From Amblyomma americanum (Eukaryota > Arthropoda > Arachnida > Ixodida > Ixodidae): DNA of 64,000 bases. Made by a program: the position numbers and the translations under genes. The first letter of the stretch is position 1; every line of letters starts with the position of its first letter. The notes under the pieces were generated by a model that saw only the letters and a program-made list of their open reading frames with translations, was not told the DNA's origin and did no database searches. Positions 1-12,800 of this stretch are shown in pieces. The stretch spans positions 138,730,343 through 138,794,342 of the forward strand of contig NC_135505.1 of NCBI RefSeq assembly GCF_052857255.1, given 5' to 3'.

Positions 1-767
1 AACGAAAATTGTTGCACTGCCGTGTGGCCCAACTGCCTGGTAACGTTGCCAGTTAATGCGGCATACTCGTTTTCACGCAACTTTAGACTTTTCAGATGAT
101 TGGCTTCCTTGACTGCACACCCACGTCTTATAAAATTTTGTGACCAATAGTACATCATGCACAGTATGAGCTGGCACACCAAAAGGTGTGGTAGGAGCTC
201 TGTTCTTGAAGCAGTGGTGCTTGACATTTGTGTTTGGCGATTGATTTAAAGAGCTGCTCCCTGAATGTTTGTGGAAATGAAGTGGAGTGTATCAAGGCAC
301 ATTGATTAGCTATAATGCGGAAACCTCACTTGGGTCACTCCGGATGCATTGCAGTTTATATTGAGCGCGATAGCACCTACGAAAAGTTCAGCAGGGCATG
401 TGTTGTGTGCACGGTGTCGATAACTTCTGGAGAGATGCAAGCAGCTTCATTTTATGCTCTTCCTGGAGTCAGTCTACCTGTTTTGTTACTTTGTGTAGGC
501 AAGCTGATACAGATTTCTTGCCTGCTCTCTTGATTTGCTCCCTCCCTACATGTTGCACTGCATCTGGACTTGTAACTTGTGGACTCTTGGATCTTGTGCA
601 GTTATAAACTGCAGCATACGAATGGACTTGGACGAACTTTGTAATAAATTCAGTATTGTGCAACTTGTAGTGGGTAGCTGAAAAGTTCTCTGCTCGTGGA
701 TTGGTTCAGTTTGTAATAGCAAAAAGATGGAAGCAAGCTGCGTCTTCTATTTTTTTTTTATCTCCAG

Positions 768-844
768 ACTTTGCAGACCCGTGAACCCGGTGAGAAGCGG
801 AGGCTGTCGAAACGGGTCAGCTTCTCAGACACGCATGAGATCAA
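768..844 (+). CDS. KNL1: KNL1 exon with PP1-docking RVSF motif
   Basis: The exon follows a T-rich tract ending in TCTCCAG and ends at AA|GTAAGT (phase 2). It reads EKRRLSKRVSFSDTHEIK near its end. RVSF preceded by basic residues is the PP1-binding motif near the N terminus of KNL1; Aurora B phosphorylation at such sites is known to reduce PP1 binding in other animals. The next exon (1568-1611) joins in phase and continues with LFNRDQSGELGSSA. A second AG at 777-779 would give a slightly shorter exon in the same frame. Confidence 0.85.
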
Positions 845-3800
845 GTAAGTTTTATTTGCACCCACAACTCTCTCTGTGAATCCCTTTCTCTAGCGTTTTC
901 ATGTGCTGTCTTTCACATTTCCAGTTGGCATGGCTTAACATTTGTACCGTATTGTTGCAAATGGTTTCTTGGTGACGCTGTACACGCTCTACCCAACTTG
1001 TACAGAGTCGATCACACTTGTCTAGAGCGCTCGAGCGGTGTGCTGTGGAGCAAATGAAGTTAAATCTTATCGCAGCTGCTTTGCTGAGGGTAAGGTGCTG
1101 GTTCGTGTGCGTTTCACATGAATATTAGGCTGCTCTTTAGCGCAAGTATTATCAATGAATGTCAATACCTACTTTATAATTTCGCTTTATTTCCACCGGA
1201 CTGCACCGCTCGAGCGCTCTAGACAAGTGTGATCGACTCTGTACAGTTAAAGGTGCACTAAAGAAGATTCTGAGTCATTTTTTTATCACAGGAACTCTAT
1301 CAATGTACCCGGAGCATTCTTAGAAACTTAAAATTTTCTTATGTGCTGATTTCCCTTTTAAAGCGGCATAAACATCCTAGCCCCCATCTTTTTTTTAACT
1401 CACCGTGAAGATTAAGGAGAGTCGACAACCAACATGTTAGCCATGGCAAAAAGCACATGCAGTGAGAAGGCGATAATTGTAAAAGGGAAATGAACTACTA
1501 ATACTGCCACTTCAGATTTGTTGCATCACATCGCACAATTACCTGTGCATTTTATTTTTTTTTCCAGACTCTTCAACCGTGACCAGTCTGGAGAGCTTGG
1601 CTCCAGTGCTGGTGAGTTCTTTGCAGAATTGCTGCCGCTTCGTTGTACACACAATTGCTGACCTTTCCCTTACCTTTTCTTTTGGGCATCAGTCGAAATT
1701 CCGACAGCCACACAACATGATCTTGCCTGGTTTGGGCATTCGTTAATGTCATTTCAACAATGTTTTTCTGACAACAGCTAGATATAGGGACTTCAGTTGG
1801 AGATGAAAAATTTGTTGGCATCGTTGTCTAAAGATTTATGTTAGCAGCCATGCATATCCTAGTCTTTTTTATATATATACTAGTTATCACTGTGATCAGT
1901 ATAGGAACGATGGGAAAATGACTAATACCCCTGTCACACGGGCACTCGAAAGGCACTTTGAACTAATGCTCCTTTACGCTACCAAAGGAGCACTACTTCA
2001 AGGGAGTTCGTCCGTGCTACACTGTCGCGGAACGACCTTCGCAAGAAGTTTTTAGCGCCCTCATCGGCGAAAAGCGTTATTTAAATTGCAAACCTCACTG
2101 CACATGTAAATACATAAATGTCACATTTTTTTTAGTTAATTAGTTTTATAGCCGTATTATGTTAAAAAAACGCAATTTTAACTGCAATAATGACATGATT
2201 TTCCAAGTACAGAGCATAACATCTCAGTGCTGGCCACACTGAGCCCAACTCGCTCGTATATCTGTAACGAGAGTATGGCGTGGTGAGACTGCCACAAAAC
2301 AAATGATCTTATATTTTAAAACACCACCAATCTTATGAAGTGAATTTATAAAACGAAAGTTGAACGTTTCTTTTTTCAATTTATTTATGCTGTTAACTCG
2401 CTGGGGGAGAGAGTACTCCCTTGAAGCCTCAAAGGACGAACTCGAGCTGCCTTGTTTCGAAGCTTCTTCGAGCTAGGTGTCCTTTGGCGCGTCCGTGTGG
2501 CAGCGCGCGTTCGTCCTTAGAGTAATGGAGCATTAGTTCAAAGTACCTTTACAGCGTCCGTGTGACAGGGGTATTACTTGCCTTATGTGTATGAACGTGA
2601 CATGAGGGGGAGTTTGAGACCTTGGGAGAATTTTATAAGAAATGTCATAATATAATAAAAAAAACTGCTCAGGCCAACCATATCTATATTCCCCCCCCCG
2701 TGGGGACAACCAAAAGACGGCACACTGAAATACGTAATCAACGGATATGTGAGCGTTATTTAAAGGGAAATGCTTCAGACGTGCTTGCCACAATCTAGCG
2801 AAGCAAAGCCTCCATTACAGCAATGCACGCAAGCTACTATGCAGCAGCATGGCCGCTGCAACTCTGTTTTTCGAGTGCATCGAGTCGTGTGCCCGTTTGC
2901 ATCTTTTTTTTTTTTTTCCCCTATATCAGTTGACTCTCTCCGTGCCTTCTCTTTCTTACCCACTTTCTCCTTTGCGCTTGCTCACTGCAAGCTGCGCTCG
3001 GAGGTCGTCGAAACGCAGGGCTCATAAGCCTGGTGGTGAAGGTTTCTTTAGCTTTTTTTAAACAGCTCAGAAAAAACAATGCATGCCGCAGTTCCAAATG
3101 TAATGCGAGGTGCATTCTGAAGCATTCTTTGTTGTTTCCCGCGGAGTATTGCAGATTCTTTGTTCTCATTTAGCGGAATTTAACATTTTCTGCCGTAGAA
3201 AGTTTAGGTCCTTAGCCATATGAGACACGCACTCAGTGTAAACTCTCACTGGGTGTTGTAATCGAATAACGGTGACCTTAAGTTTCCATAGCAGCATGCT
3301 TGGCAGAGATGCTCGAAACGGGGAAATAAATGTGGATTTGCTTGTTTGTGTCTAAAATTTAGCACTTGTTTTGTGTGTGTGTGTGGATTCGGACAGGTGA
3401 CAAATTTCGCTGGAGTTTTATTGGAAAAGCTACTTGAGTTCTTGTGCAGCATAAGTGCTTGTGGAATATGTACATAAATCAGCCGCCACGGTGTCTGAGT
3501 GGTTATGGCGCTCGGCTGCTGGCCCAAAAGACGCGGGCTCAATCCCGGCCGTGGCGGTCGAATTTCAATGGAGGCGAAATTCTAGAGGCCCGTGCACTGT
3601 GCGATGTCAGTGCACGTGAAAGAACCCCAGGTGGTCGAAATTTCCGGAGCCCTTCACTACGGCATCCCTCATGGCCTGAGTCGCTTTGGGACGTTAAACA
3701 CTCATAAACCAAACATAAATTTAGCCCTGCAGCTCACCTTGTTAGGAAGTTTTTTTCTGAACACGCCTGCAATGACAATGGGATTCAAGACGGGTTAATC

Positions 3801-6800
3801 TTTAGGATATCGAGCTTCGGAGAACATTCATCTATGCTTGGAGTGTTTGTAGTTTCTATCCTGAATACAGTATACTTCATGTTGTAACTGCAATGCATGG
3901 CGTGGCGTCTTTATTTCTCTATTTCAGACAATGTATTGGCGAATGCCAAGGTGCCCACACCCGGGTGAGTAGTGCCAACACATTCAACAGGTTCATTTTT
4001 CATGTGAATGCTGCATCGAATGCATCGAAGTGCTTGATGAAAGAAAGGAAACATTCATTAGTTGGCAGTTTGCACATTGTTAATTTGTACACAGAATTAA
4101 TGGGTTGATGGTGCGATGCAAAAAGCGCTGTAAACGCCGTGATGGCTCAGTGGTTATGGCGCTCGGCTGCCGACCCGAAAGATGCGGGTTCGATCGCGGC
4201 CGCGGCGGTCGAACTTCTAGAGTCCCATGTACTGTGCGATGTCAGTGCACGTTAAAGAACCCCAGGTGGTCTAAATTTCCGGAGCCCTTCACTACGGCGT
4301 CCCTCATAGCTTGAGTCGCTTTGGGATGTCCCATAAACCGCAAAAAGCGCTGCAGTAGTTTCATCTGGCACAATACTGTGCTTGAGGCTGCGCATTTGTC
4401 TTTTGAATCGCGCATTTTATTTTGAGTTTCGGGACCAATTTTTTTTCTTTCTTTCGAAGGCATGTGGCATGGCCGCGTTCTACATTGAGGCATGTCTGCC
4501 TCAGTGCGATGTGACAGCGTGTTGCGGCTGTTCATTTTTTCTTTTGATAGGGTGCCAACTTCAGCGATGTCATATTTACTGAAATATAGCATGACCACTG
4601 TTGTAATGCGAGGGTCAGTTTTGCTGGTGAGGAACAAGACAAGAAAAGTATGTTAAGGAGCTAGACCGCTGCTGAGTGTCAATTTATGGAGAAGTCTGTC
4701 AAACTGTGATTCATTCCTATGTCTCTCCTACATTGTTGGTATCATCATCATCATCGCAAGCAGATCAACTTTTCACCTAGGTGACGTTACCTTACCAGTT
4801 GCCTCTTCATACTTTATGGTCTAGCACCAATTTGTTTAAATGAAGACTCCCCACAAAAGTGCCGCTGCGGTGGCTCAGTGGTTACGGCGCTCGGCTGCTG
4901 GCCCGAAAGGCGCGGGTTCGATCTCAGCCGCGGCGGACGAATTTCGATGGAGGTGAAATTCTAGAGGCCCGTGTACTGTGCGATATAGTGCACATTAAAA
5001 AACCCCAGGTGGTCGAAATTTCCGGAGCCCTTCACTACGGCGTCCCTCATAGCCCGAATCGCTTTGGGACGATAAACCCCATAAAATCAAATCAATCCCC
5101 ACAAAAGTAGCTTGTAGCACAAAGATTTTCTGTGAAGATTTATTCTGGTTATTACAATATTGGATTAGAGTGAGTTTACTGCACTTCTAGGCTGTTTTAT
5201 TTAGTCTTCAAAACTTCATTAGTGTGATCGTTCTCTTTCTAGTCGCCAAGAGAAACACGCATTCCATTCAAATATATGCCAAAGTTTTGGTCAACGGGCA
5301 GCATTTCGGAGCTGTGCAAAGTGACCGTGGTATTGCAATTTTAGTTTGGGGCATTGTGTTTCGAGGTGTAAAGTTGGATGTTTTCTTGCCAAGTAATAGG
5401 TGCAGGGGCTGTCTAATTAAGTGGGGTGATGCGTGTGCAGAGTTTGCATCGTTGGTTTCTCGCAGTACTTGTTGCACTTCTCTTTATCTGCCCCTTGTTC
5501 CATTGTAATTGGGCCACCTTACTTTCGGCTCCTCTTGTATGTTTTGAACAGTGCCAAGACAGATGACCCGGCCAGTAGCAAAGGTGACACGGTCTCCGTA
5601 CAGGCACGTGACCATCATGATGCCCTTGAACAGAGCTTCTACTGTAACGAAGATGATGCTGGCAACAGAGAGACCGTTTGCCCATCGCAAAGCACTTTGA
5701 TCTTCATGGAGGATGCACTGTCATGCTTGGTATTTAATGGAGCTGGCAGTGTCGACGCTGTGGACCAGAATTCCTCCTCTGCTTGTCCAAACAGGACGAC
5801 TGTTGCTGCTGAAACCATGGACTTGACCTGTGCCAATGCTTCCTCTGTGGCTGGCCAGCTGGCTGCGGACTGCACTGGTGCAGTGGACAGGAATGCTTCC
5901 TCTGCTTGTCTCAGCAAGACCGGACTTGCCGATAAGACCATGGACATGACTTGCGCCAACACATCCGTGCTCGGCCCGATTCCCACTGATTCTGCGGACA
6001 GGAATGCTTCCATTGCTGGTCTCAACAAGACCACACTTGATCACAAGACAATGGACTTGACTGTCGCCTCTGCTTCTCCTGTGCTTGACCAGATGACCAC
6101 GGACCTTGCTAGGGCTGCAGGCAGCAGCTCCACCTCCGGTTGGCTTAACAAGACTATGCTCACTGACAAGACTATGGACATGACTGGCGTCCCTGCCTCC
6201 CCTGTGCTTGACCAGATGACCACGGACCATGCTAGGGCTGCAGGCAGCAACTCCACCTCCGGTTGGCTTAACAAGACTATGGTCACCGACAAGACTATGG
6301 ACTTGACTGGCGTCCTTGCCTCCCCTGTGCTTGACCAGGTGACCACGGACCGTGCTAGGGCTGCAGGCAGGAACCCCACCTCCAGATGTCTTAACAAGAC
6401 GATGCTCACCGACAAGACTATGGACTTGACTGGCGTCCCTGCCTCCCCTGTGCTTGACCAGGTGACCACGGACCATGCTAGGGCTGCAGGCAGGGACTGC
6501 ACCTCTGGTCGCCTTAACAAGACAGTGCTTATTCATGAGAGCATGGATGTGACCTGCGCAGTTCCCTCTGCGGTTGAGCAAATGCCAGAAGATAGCACGG
6601 CCATGCACCAAGGTGCTTCCAGCATCTGTGATGTCTCGGTACACCCGCTCGAAACAATGAATGTGACTTGTGCAAGTGATGTTGTGGATTTAGCAACCGA
6701 CGCAACCATGAGGGAAACGGATGTTGTTGCAGCTGGACACATTTATCAGGCAGCTTCAGGTGACGCTGCAGTTCAGTCGATGAGCGCTGTTTTTAAAGAT

Positions 6801-9800
6801 ATCATCACAGAGGATGCATGCGATGTTGCAAAGCCAGCCCAGCAATTAGATCTTGCCTCGTTTGTCGCAGTGGCTCGGAAATTCGATGCAAGAGATGCAC
6901 TAGGAGACGACGATAGCCCAGTCAGGACTGCTTCCAACACGAGCACTATGGGTGATGCAGCTGGAGTAGCCAACCCAGTTGTGCCGTTAAGCCTTGCTTC
7001 TTTTTTTACAGCAACGCGGAAATTTAATGCGAGAGATGCACTGGGAGACGACGATAGTCCAGTCAGGACTGTTTGTGACACGGCCGCTGTGCGTGACGCG
7101 GCCGTAATTGCCAACCCAGTTGTGCCGTTCAGTCTCGCTTCCATTACACAGACAATGCAGACAAATGACTCAAGTAACATCCGGGGGAACGATGGCAATG
7201 ACAAGCATCATGTTATGGGAGTGTCTGCAGCAGTGCTTGACGGTGCCACTCGTTTCAGTGAGTGCCCCACATCTGCTGACACCACAGAAGCACCAGAGAT
7301 GAGTGGTGTGATCCTTCCCCCTGCTGTGGACATCTCTTTGGCTACAAACTACCAGCCAGTCACAATGAACATCACTGGCCTTGACGTCAGCGGCAGGGGT
7401 ATGTTGAGCAGCGCCGCTTTGCTCTCTGGCTCCGATTTATCTTCGGCCAAACAGAATGCTATCTCAAATGAGCCCTGTTCAGCCAAAAGAAATGGCAGTT
7501 GGACGGCTATGCAGCCACGGGATGCGGAGCACATGGCGTCATGTCGTATGAGCCTGACTTGTGCTTTCACAGGTAGTTTGGACAATGACCGCCCGCCTCC
7601 AGCTGCTCCTCTTTTGGCCGACGTCACTTGCTCCAGCATCAACCATGAACAATCCATTGGCCCAACATCGCACAACGGCAAAGTGCTGGGCGAAGATGCT
7701 GGAAATGGGGACTCTTTCAACCTCAGCAAGACTTGTTTGATGAGCGTCTCAATGGATGCAACCTGCGCAAGCACGGCAGCAGCAGTTATAACTGAGCAGC
7801 ATGTTGCTGACTTGAGTGGTCACCAGGCAGGGCTGACACACTCTAATGATTCGTGCTCCGCCATCAAGGCTTGTAAACATCTGTGCAAGCGTTCAGAGGA
7901 GGCCATTGATCCGGGCAACTTGATGGATTTAGATGGGGCAGCTAACCAGTGCTCGAGAGCCCATGGCAACGACCTCAATGGTTCCAACGAAAGTGCGAGG
8001 GACAGCACGGGTGCTGCTGGGTGGTCGGCAAACATGACTGCAGGACTTGTGGGTGGTATGACACGTGGCGAGATTACCGTGGAGCCAACCCTCACTTCCG
8101 CGCCTCTTCTCATGCCAGGTTCCTTTCTTGACGACGTGGCTGCTGTTGAACCCATAGAAGGCAACATCAGTTTCCCTGATGCGATCCCCCGAGAAAGTCC
8201 GCTTCCTGACGTGGGAACTGTGCCATCTTTTGAAGAGGCCACGCCAGGGCACAAGGCAACTGACGAAATGCGGTGCATCGAGGAAAGAGCCGTGATAACG
8301 CCTGTCCGGCCCGCATCTTCAGAAGGGGGTGAAAGGAAAGACATGACCTCCTTGAAGAAGCGACTCGCCGCTGAAGTAGATGGCATCAGCGTTCTGAGTG
8401 GCAAAGACAGCATCGCCCTCCAGCAGATGGTGAGCCCTGTTTCCAATGCAAGTCGGATGCCAAGGGCTGTCTCATCATCAAAATCAAAGAGCTTAAATGC
8501 TGCCTCAAAGAACGACTTCAGTGCTCTCCGCAGGAAGTTCGATGCTTTCCTTGACTCGACTGGAAATCGCAACATTTCTGGGTTGGATGGGTTGGATGTG
8601 TCAGCCTTGCTGGCTACCACTGCTGACGACGTTGACTCTATTTCGGGCGATGCATCATTTCCACATACTGCACAGGGAAAAGTCAATGTGCACGACAATG
8701 GAGGCAGTGCATTAGAAAGCTCGAGCAAAGGCAGAAAGCAACAGCCGAATGGCACGAGAAGTTCATGTCTCATGAAAAGCCCTGGTCGGGACTGCTCTGT
8801 AAACTCTGGCAATGGAGCAGATGTTGGCAGAACTGCGTCACAGGTGCCGGCTGTGGAAGGTGAAATTTTGGCTGACTCTAAACCTTCAAAAAAGGGCATC
8901 GTTAGGAAAAGCGGTGAATCCTGCTCTTCCAAAGATGGCTGTAACTCAAACGTCGTCATCGATGTGGTTCATGATGTAGGCTCAGCTAGAAGAGTTTCTG
9001 CAAGCTTGGAAGGTGAACGCCGATCAACTCGTGCCACTGCTTGCTTATCCAAAAACTCCATGGGCAATGCATCTGGGTCTGGTGATGAGGGTGACAGGAC
9101 GGACTCTGTTGCGAAGTGTGATGCCGCGCGGAAGAGTGAGACATTTGTTGAAAGCGGCAAGTGTACGCGGAGGAGCAAGACATTTGTTGTGCCTACCAAG
9201 GACGCTAGGCCCGGTGCTACATTTACTGTGTTGTCTTCTCCAGGCTGCGATGTTGCCTGCATTGACAGCAGTGCCGCTGGTGAAAATGCCGCTGAAAAGT
9301 CGGAGCTTCTTCCTGCTCCAGCAAATGTTCCTTCTGCCTCCTCAGCACCCTGCAGGTGTTCAGCGAAGAAGCACATTGCAGGAGCATGCCAGTCAAGTGA
9401 CAAAATTAGTTGTGACCAGAGTGCTGCCACCACCAAATTTAGGAAGAGGCTGGATTTTACTGAGCTGAAAGAGCGACCCAGAGGTGTCGAGGCAGGCAGC
9501 GCCACCTGTGACAACCTCAAATTAGGCTTGTCTTCCGATGCGCACACTGCTTCTTCGAGCAGAGCACTTTCTGAACCATCTGACCAGTTTTCTGTCTCCG
9601 GTCGATCTCGTTCTCCTTGTTCCAAGCTGCACACCTCATCAGCAGGTTCATTAAGCAAGATTCGGCAGCAGCATCGGGGCCTTAGCTACGTAGGATCTGA
9701 TGAAGAAATGCTCATGGACGTTCCAGAACCTTCCCTTGTCATGAGCAGCCCCACGACATCCTCCGTGCAGGCTGTTCAAAGAGACAGTGGCACTACGTCG

Positions 9801-12800
9801 GAGCAGGTAACCTCTCCGGAGGGCAGAGAGAAGATAACACTGGTCAACGGCCACATATCAACGAGCTTATTTTACTCCTCTTCAACGGCGAAGAAGAGGA
9901 GCAAGCCACCATCGACGCCATCCTCCAGACCGTCTGAATCTGGCCGTTCAAAGGCAAAGAAGCACCGGTCAGGGAAGTCTGGTGCAAAAAGTGGCGACTG
10001 CAATTGCCGTCGTACACCGGCTTCGAGTGGCAGGAAACGCAGGGCTTCGCCGGAAACTCCGAGCACGGACAAGTGCAAACACAAGGCAAAAGGTGGCCAC
10101 GCTAGCGTCCGTGGAGCAGCGAACAAATCCCAAGTTGCTGACCAGGAGGAAATGGCGGTTTCCAAGAAGCAAAGAAATTCTTGGCTCTCTTTCTTCGCTC
10201 GCAACTTGAAGCTGCGGAGTCTGCCTCCAACACCGCCAGGGCTGTTGGAAAACATTGTGAATGCAGGGCTGCCTGAGCCTCGTGACTTTGGTGAGTAGGC
10301 ATCTTCATTACATTTTGTTGCCTACTAGGCTAGGTTGATGGTTTTAGGCTTCCTTCACCAAAGCAGGCAAGGTTATTTCCTGAATGTGTGCGCTGTAATT
10401 GTCATTTGTCAGTGGGCACACTTTGTGTTCTTCTCTATCGTGCTCATTCTGCTGCGTTGTTAATTATAGCAGCGTCATTGGTCCCTGCTGGTAAGGATGA
10501 GGGTGCAAAGTTTCTTTTTACCTTCATTACTTTGGTGAGCTCCTTTGCGCTGCTTTGCAGATGTGCTTGCTGATGCTGATTAGTGTGAGCACTTCCTAAA
10601 AGCTGCACCTTGCAAGACCAGTTTAGGGCTGTTTCAACTTTACAAATGTTCCATTGCTCTCAGAGACGGGTTTTAATACTTGGCTGCTGGTTGATTTACG
10701 CTCAGATTTCGCGCAGAGCTGGCATCTCAGTCTATTCAAAGTATCACTTCATTCCCGTAGAAACAGGCAAGCATTGCAGTCAAGCAGTTTTAACGATGTC
10801 GCTGCCTGTCACAATGTTGCACCACAGATGCAACATTTCACAACTCGGTGCCATCTCGTGTTCAATTCATGCACTACTCAGGAACGTGAAAGGGCGACGA
10901 CAAAGTGAGGCCACAGACACAACACATATTCAGTGTGGTCTCACTCCCTTGTTGTATCCCTGTAGTTTCCTGCAGTGTTTCTAGTTGAACGGAATGTACA
11001 ACTTTATTGATGCTTTGTTGACTCTATCTATTGGCAGAATGGCAAAAAATGTCTGCTACAAGGCATTGACAATGCAGCGTTTATGGGTATCTCTGAGTGT
11101 GTGCATTCCTCTTCATAGCACAAAATGGCTGCATTGCTGCTATTTCAGTTTCAGCCTCTTTATTTTGGTCTTGGCGGAGCTTGCAAGTAACGTAATCTAA
11201 CGTGTAGTGGAGAAAATTGTCGATGCTAGCTTCTGCATGAAATTGGTCTAGTGTGCTGTTAGCAAGCAGGGGCAGTTATGTCTCTACCGAAATAATGCAC
11301 AGTCCATGTGCCACGTGAATGCATACATATGTGTGCACTCATGTGCTTCTGCACATGTAGGTGCAACGAACGTGAATATTAGTGCACCTTTCAGTCATAT
11401 CAATTTGCGATTATGTTGCAGCAGGAGTTCAGAGCAAGGACGCCGCTGAAACCAAGGCACTGCCAAAGCTTCCAGACATGTATGTTTTTTCCATTTCCTT
11501 TCAGTTGCATTAATTCTTTGTTGCATTGTACTGCCAAGAACTGTATCCATTACAAAAAAAAAGCATGTGTGCATTCAATGCTAGCACTGGCCCTGTGTAA
11601 CACTGGTGCAATGTCAAAGCGTTACCATTGAGTGCAGTGTGTGCTGCTGAATTTCTTGGTGCATTGTACACATTGGCCCGAACTACATTCTCTGAAGCTA
11701 GCTCTTTTTATTTTTTGTGAATGTGTGTGCGCGTGCATGTGCGTGTGTGTCTTTGCCTTGTGGAGACAAGCCTGGCACCAGTGTTCTAGGGACACCGAGT
11801 ACCAGGTGAAGTTGGCCTGCACTGATAGATTACCACACTGTAATTTGACAGTACTGGTACTATCACTGAATGTGGAGCTTTTTTAAGGTAGAGAACATGC
11901 ATGGGGCATTTCATGTTTTAGCCGTGTTGCAGTTACAGTTACCAGCCATCTTCACTAGCGAACTCTTACACGTTGATTTCAGAGTCTAGGGTACATCACC
12001 GTTCACTTCCAAATGATGATCAGTGTCCTTTTCGGTCTTGATAACATGAGTTCGAATCAAGTGGCGGGGGGAAATCCTTAATCGAATTTGCTTGGCAACA
12101 AAGCAGTTTTTTGCTGCCGCATAAACTTCTACATTAGGGGAAAGAGCCATTTAATCTGCTGTACTCTAACAACGAGAATTACATGGAGGCGTCCTCATTG
12201 TCTCTTTAATTAATTTAACATCAGTTGGCAGTACAGCGGCGGTAGCCTAGTGGTTTGAGCATCCACCTCGTGCGAGAGGTTCAATCCCCAGTGCTGCCGG
12301 GCACCTACCGATGATGCAATGGGCCTGTTGCTTGGCTTATGTGAGGTGAAATGCTTGTGTACTCAAAAATACCTTGTGCCATGGCGCTCTTTGGCCAAAG
12401 TGGCCCTTGTGCCAGCTTATGTCAGGCACAAACAAGCTGGGTCAGCAAACTGTTCTGGTTAGCTCATTTATTTCGTTTTTCTTGAGAGGCTGCTCAGCTA
12501 GAATATTGTTGAAACAAATAGTGGTCTCTGCTACCGGCTTGGGTGGTGATGTCTCAACGAAAGCTGTCTCATAATTCATACATTTTGAGCTAACCATACC
12601 CTAAGATCAGTCTTACTCTAGACAAGAATGACAGATGTTAGGTGCACAAAATTTTTCGCAATTTAAGGTGTGCAGCTTTTCAGGCTTTGAAAGGTGCAGT
12701 TTGAATGCATGTGTGGGAAACACTCCAACACGTACCTAAACCATGACACGATTTTTCTTTTCTCCTGCTGTTTCTATGGTCTACAAACTTTCATGTGAAC

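Noticed and set aside
2700..3170. Several overlapping short open frames
   Set aside because: They lie in a dispersed repeat and a pyrimidine-rich tract; not gene-like.
5721..6644. 307-codon minus-strand open frame with repeats opposite the MELT array
   Set aside because: Its repetitive pattern is only the complement of the 123-bp MELT units.
7820..8959. 379-codon minus-strand open frame inside the KNL1 giant exon
   Set aside because: It mirrors the real coding frame on the other strand, has no recognisable domain, and its composition is explained by KNL1 codon use.
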